Part shown: piece by piece, positions 38,281 to 38,292 of the stretch
Layout of the letters: each line of letters opens with the position of its first letter
Position numbering within the stretch: the stretch's first letter is position 1
From: a virus
DNA length: 38,292 nt
Virus record (IMG/VR): IMGVR_UViG_3300005262_000010
Span: 1-38,292 of that record
Reading direction: 5' to 3' (one strand)
The notes under the pieces: model-generated
Database searches by the model: none
The model's input: the letters and a program-made list of their open reading frames with translations, nothing else
Told to the model about the DNA's origin: nothing
Position numbers and translations under genes: made by a program

Positions 38281-38292
38281 TTGGCGCCGGGT

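Noticed and set aside
1-38292. CRISPR array, insertion sequence or invertible fibre segment
   Set aside because: I found no spaced repeat array, no second transposase gene and no recombinase with inverted sites in the window.

Overview
The window is a nearly complete Mu-like transposable prophage (bases 1 to about 38172) followed by about 120 bases of host chromosome carrying a tRNA gene. GC-rich coding sequence, ParB and DnaA-like genes in the early region and the general flavour of the proteins suggest an alphaproteobacterial host, probably of the Rhizobium/Agrobacterium/Sinorhizobium group. That host assignment is inference. The left end with its repressor lies outside the window: base 1 already falls inside a Ner-like regulator.

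Early region (1-9484). A Ner-like regulator, a tiny membrane protein, a DnaA-domain-IV-like protein, a ParB-like protein and an HTH protein lead into transposase A (MuA type, DDE residues D264/D330/E382) and the AAA+ target-selection ATPase B. Small genes, a DUF3164 protein, a GemA/gp16 protein and a Mor/C-family activator follow. Two related membrane proteins on the minus strand (6638-8218) interrupt this operon and look like morons.

Lysis and head region (9583-20970). It contains an endolysin, a holin candidate, overlapping Rz/Rz1-like spanins, a TraR/DksA zinc finger, Mu gp25-, gp26- and gp27-like proteins, a small zinc-ribbon protein, large terminase, portal, a MuF protein with a probable nuclease-toxin tail, gpG, protease I with nested scaffold Z, a decoration-type protein, major capsid T and a gp35-like protein.

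Tail region (21049-35741). Genes follow Mu order: gp36, gp37, gp38, sheath, tube, tail chaperone with a probable -1 frameshift (T TTT TTC at 24667), tape measure, gpN, gpP, gp45 spike, gp46, gp47, gp48, a glycine-rich fibre, a DUF4376 fibre-assembly protein and a large tail protein carrying SGNH-hydrolase signature blocks.

Right end (35892-38172). Cargo comprises a D12-class adenine methyltransferase in the place where Mu carries mom, a small exported protein and a DUF4238 protein. The prophage right end is visible: two tandem 21-base repeats and a terminus resembling the Mu R end, ending in CA at 38172. Host DNA with a tRNA-Ile2(CAT) gene follows.

The most interesting regulatory signal is a module found three times (9486, 18035, 30233), each heading a late gene block: a 22-base inverted repeat (perfect in two copies), then 31-32 bases, then CATG. 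Spacing and placement fit late promoters activated by the Mor/C-like protein, and two of them appear to drive leaderless or near-leaderless messages. The strongest candidates for unusual biology are these modules, the MuF-toxin fusion, the antisense membrane-protein pair and the SGNH-like tail protein.
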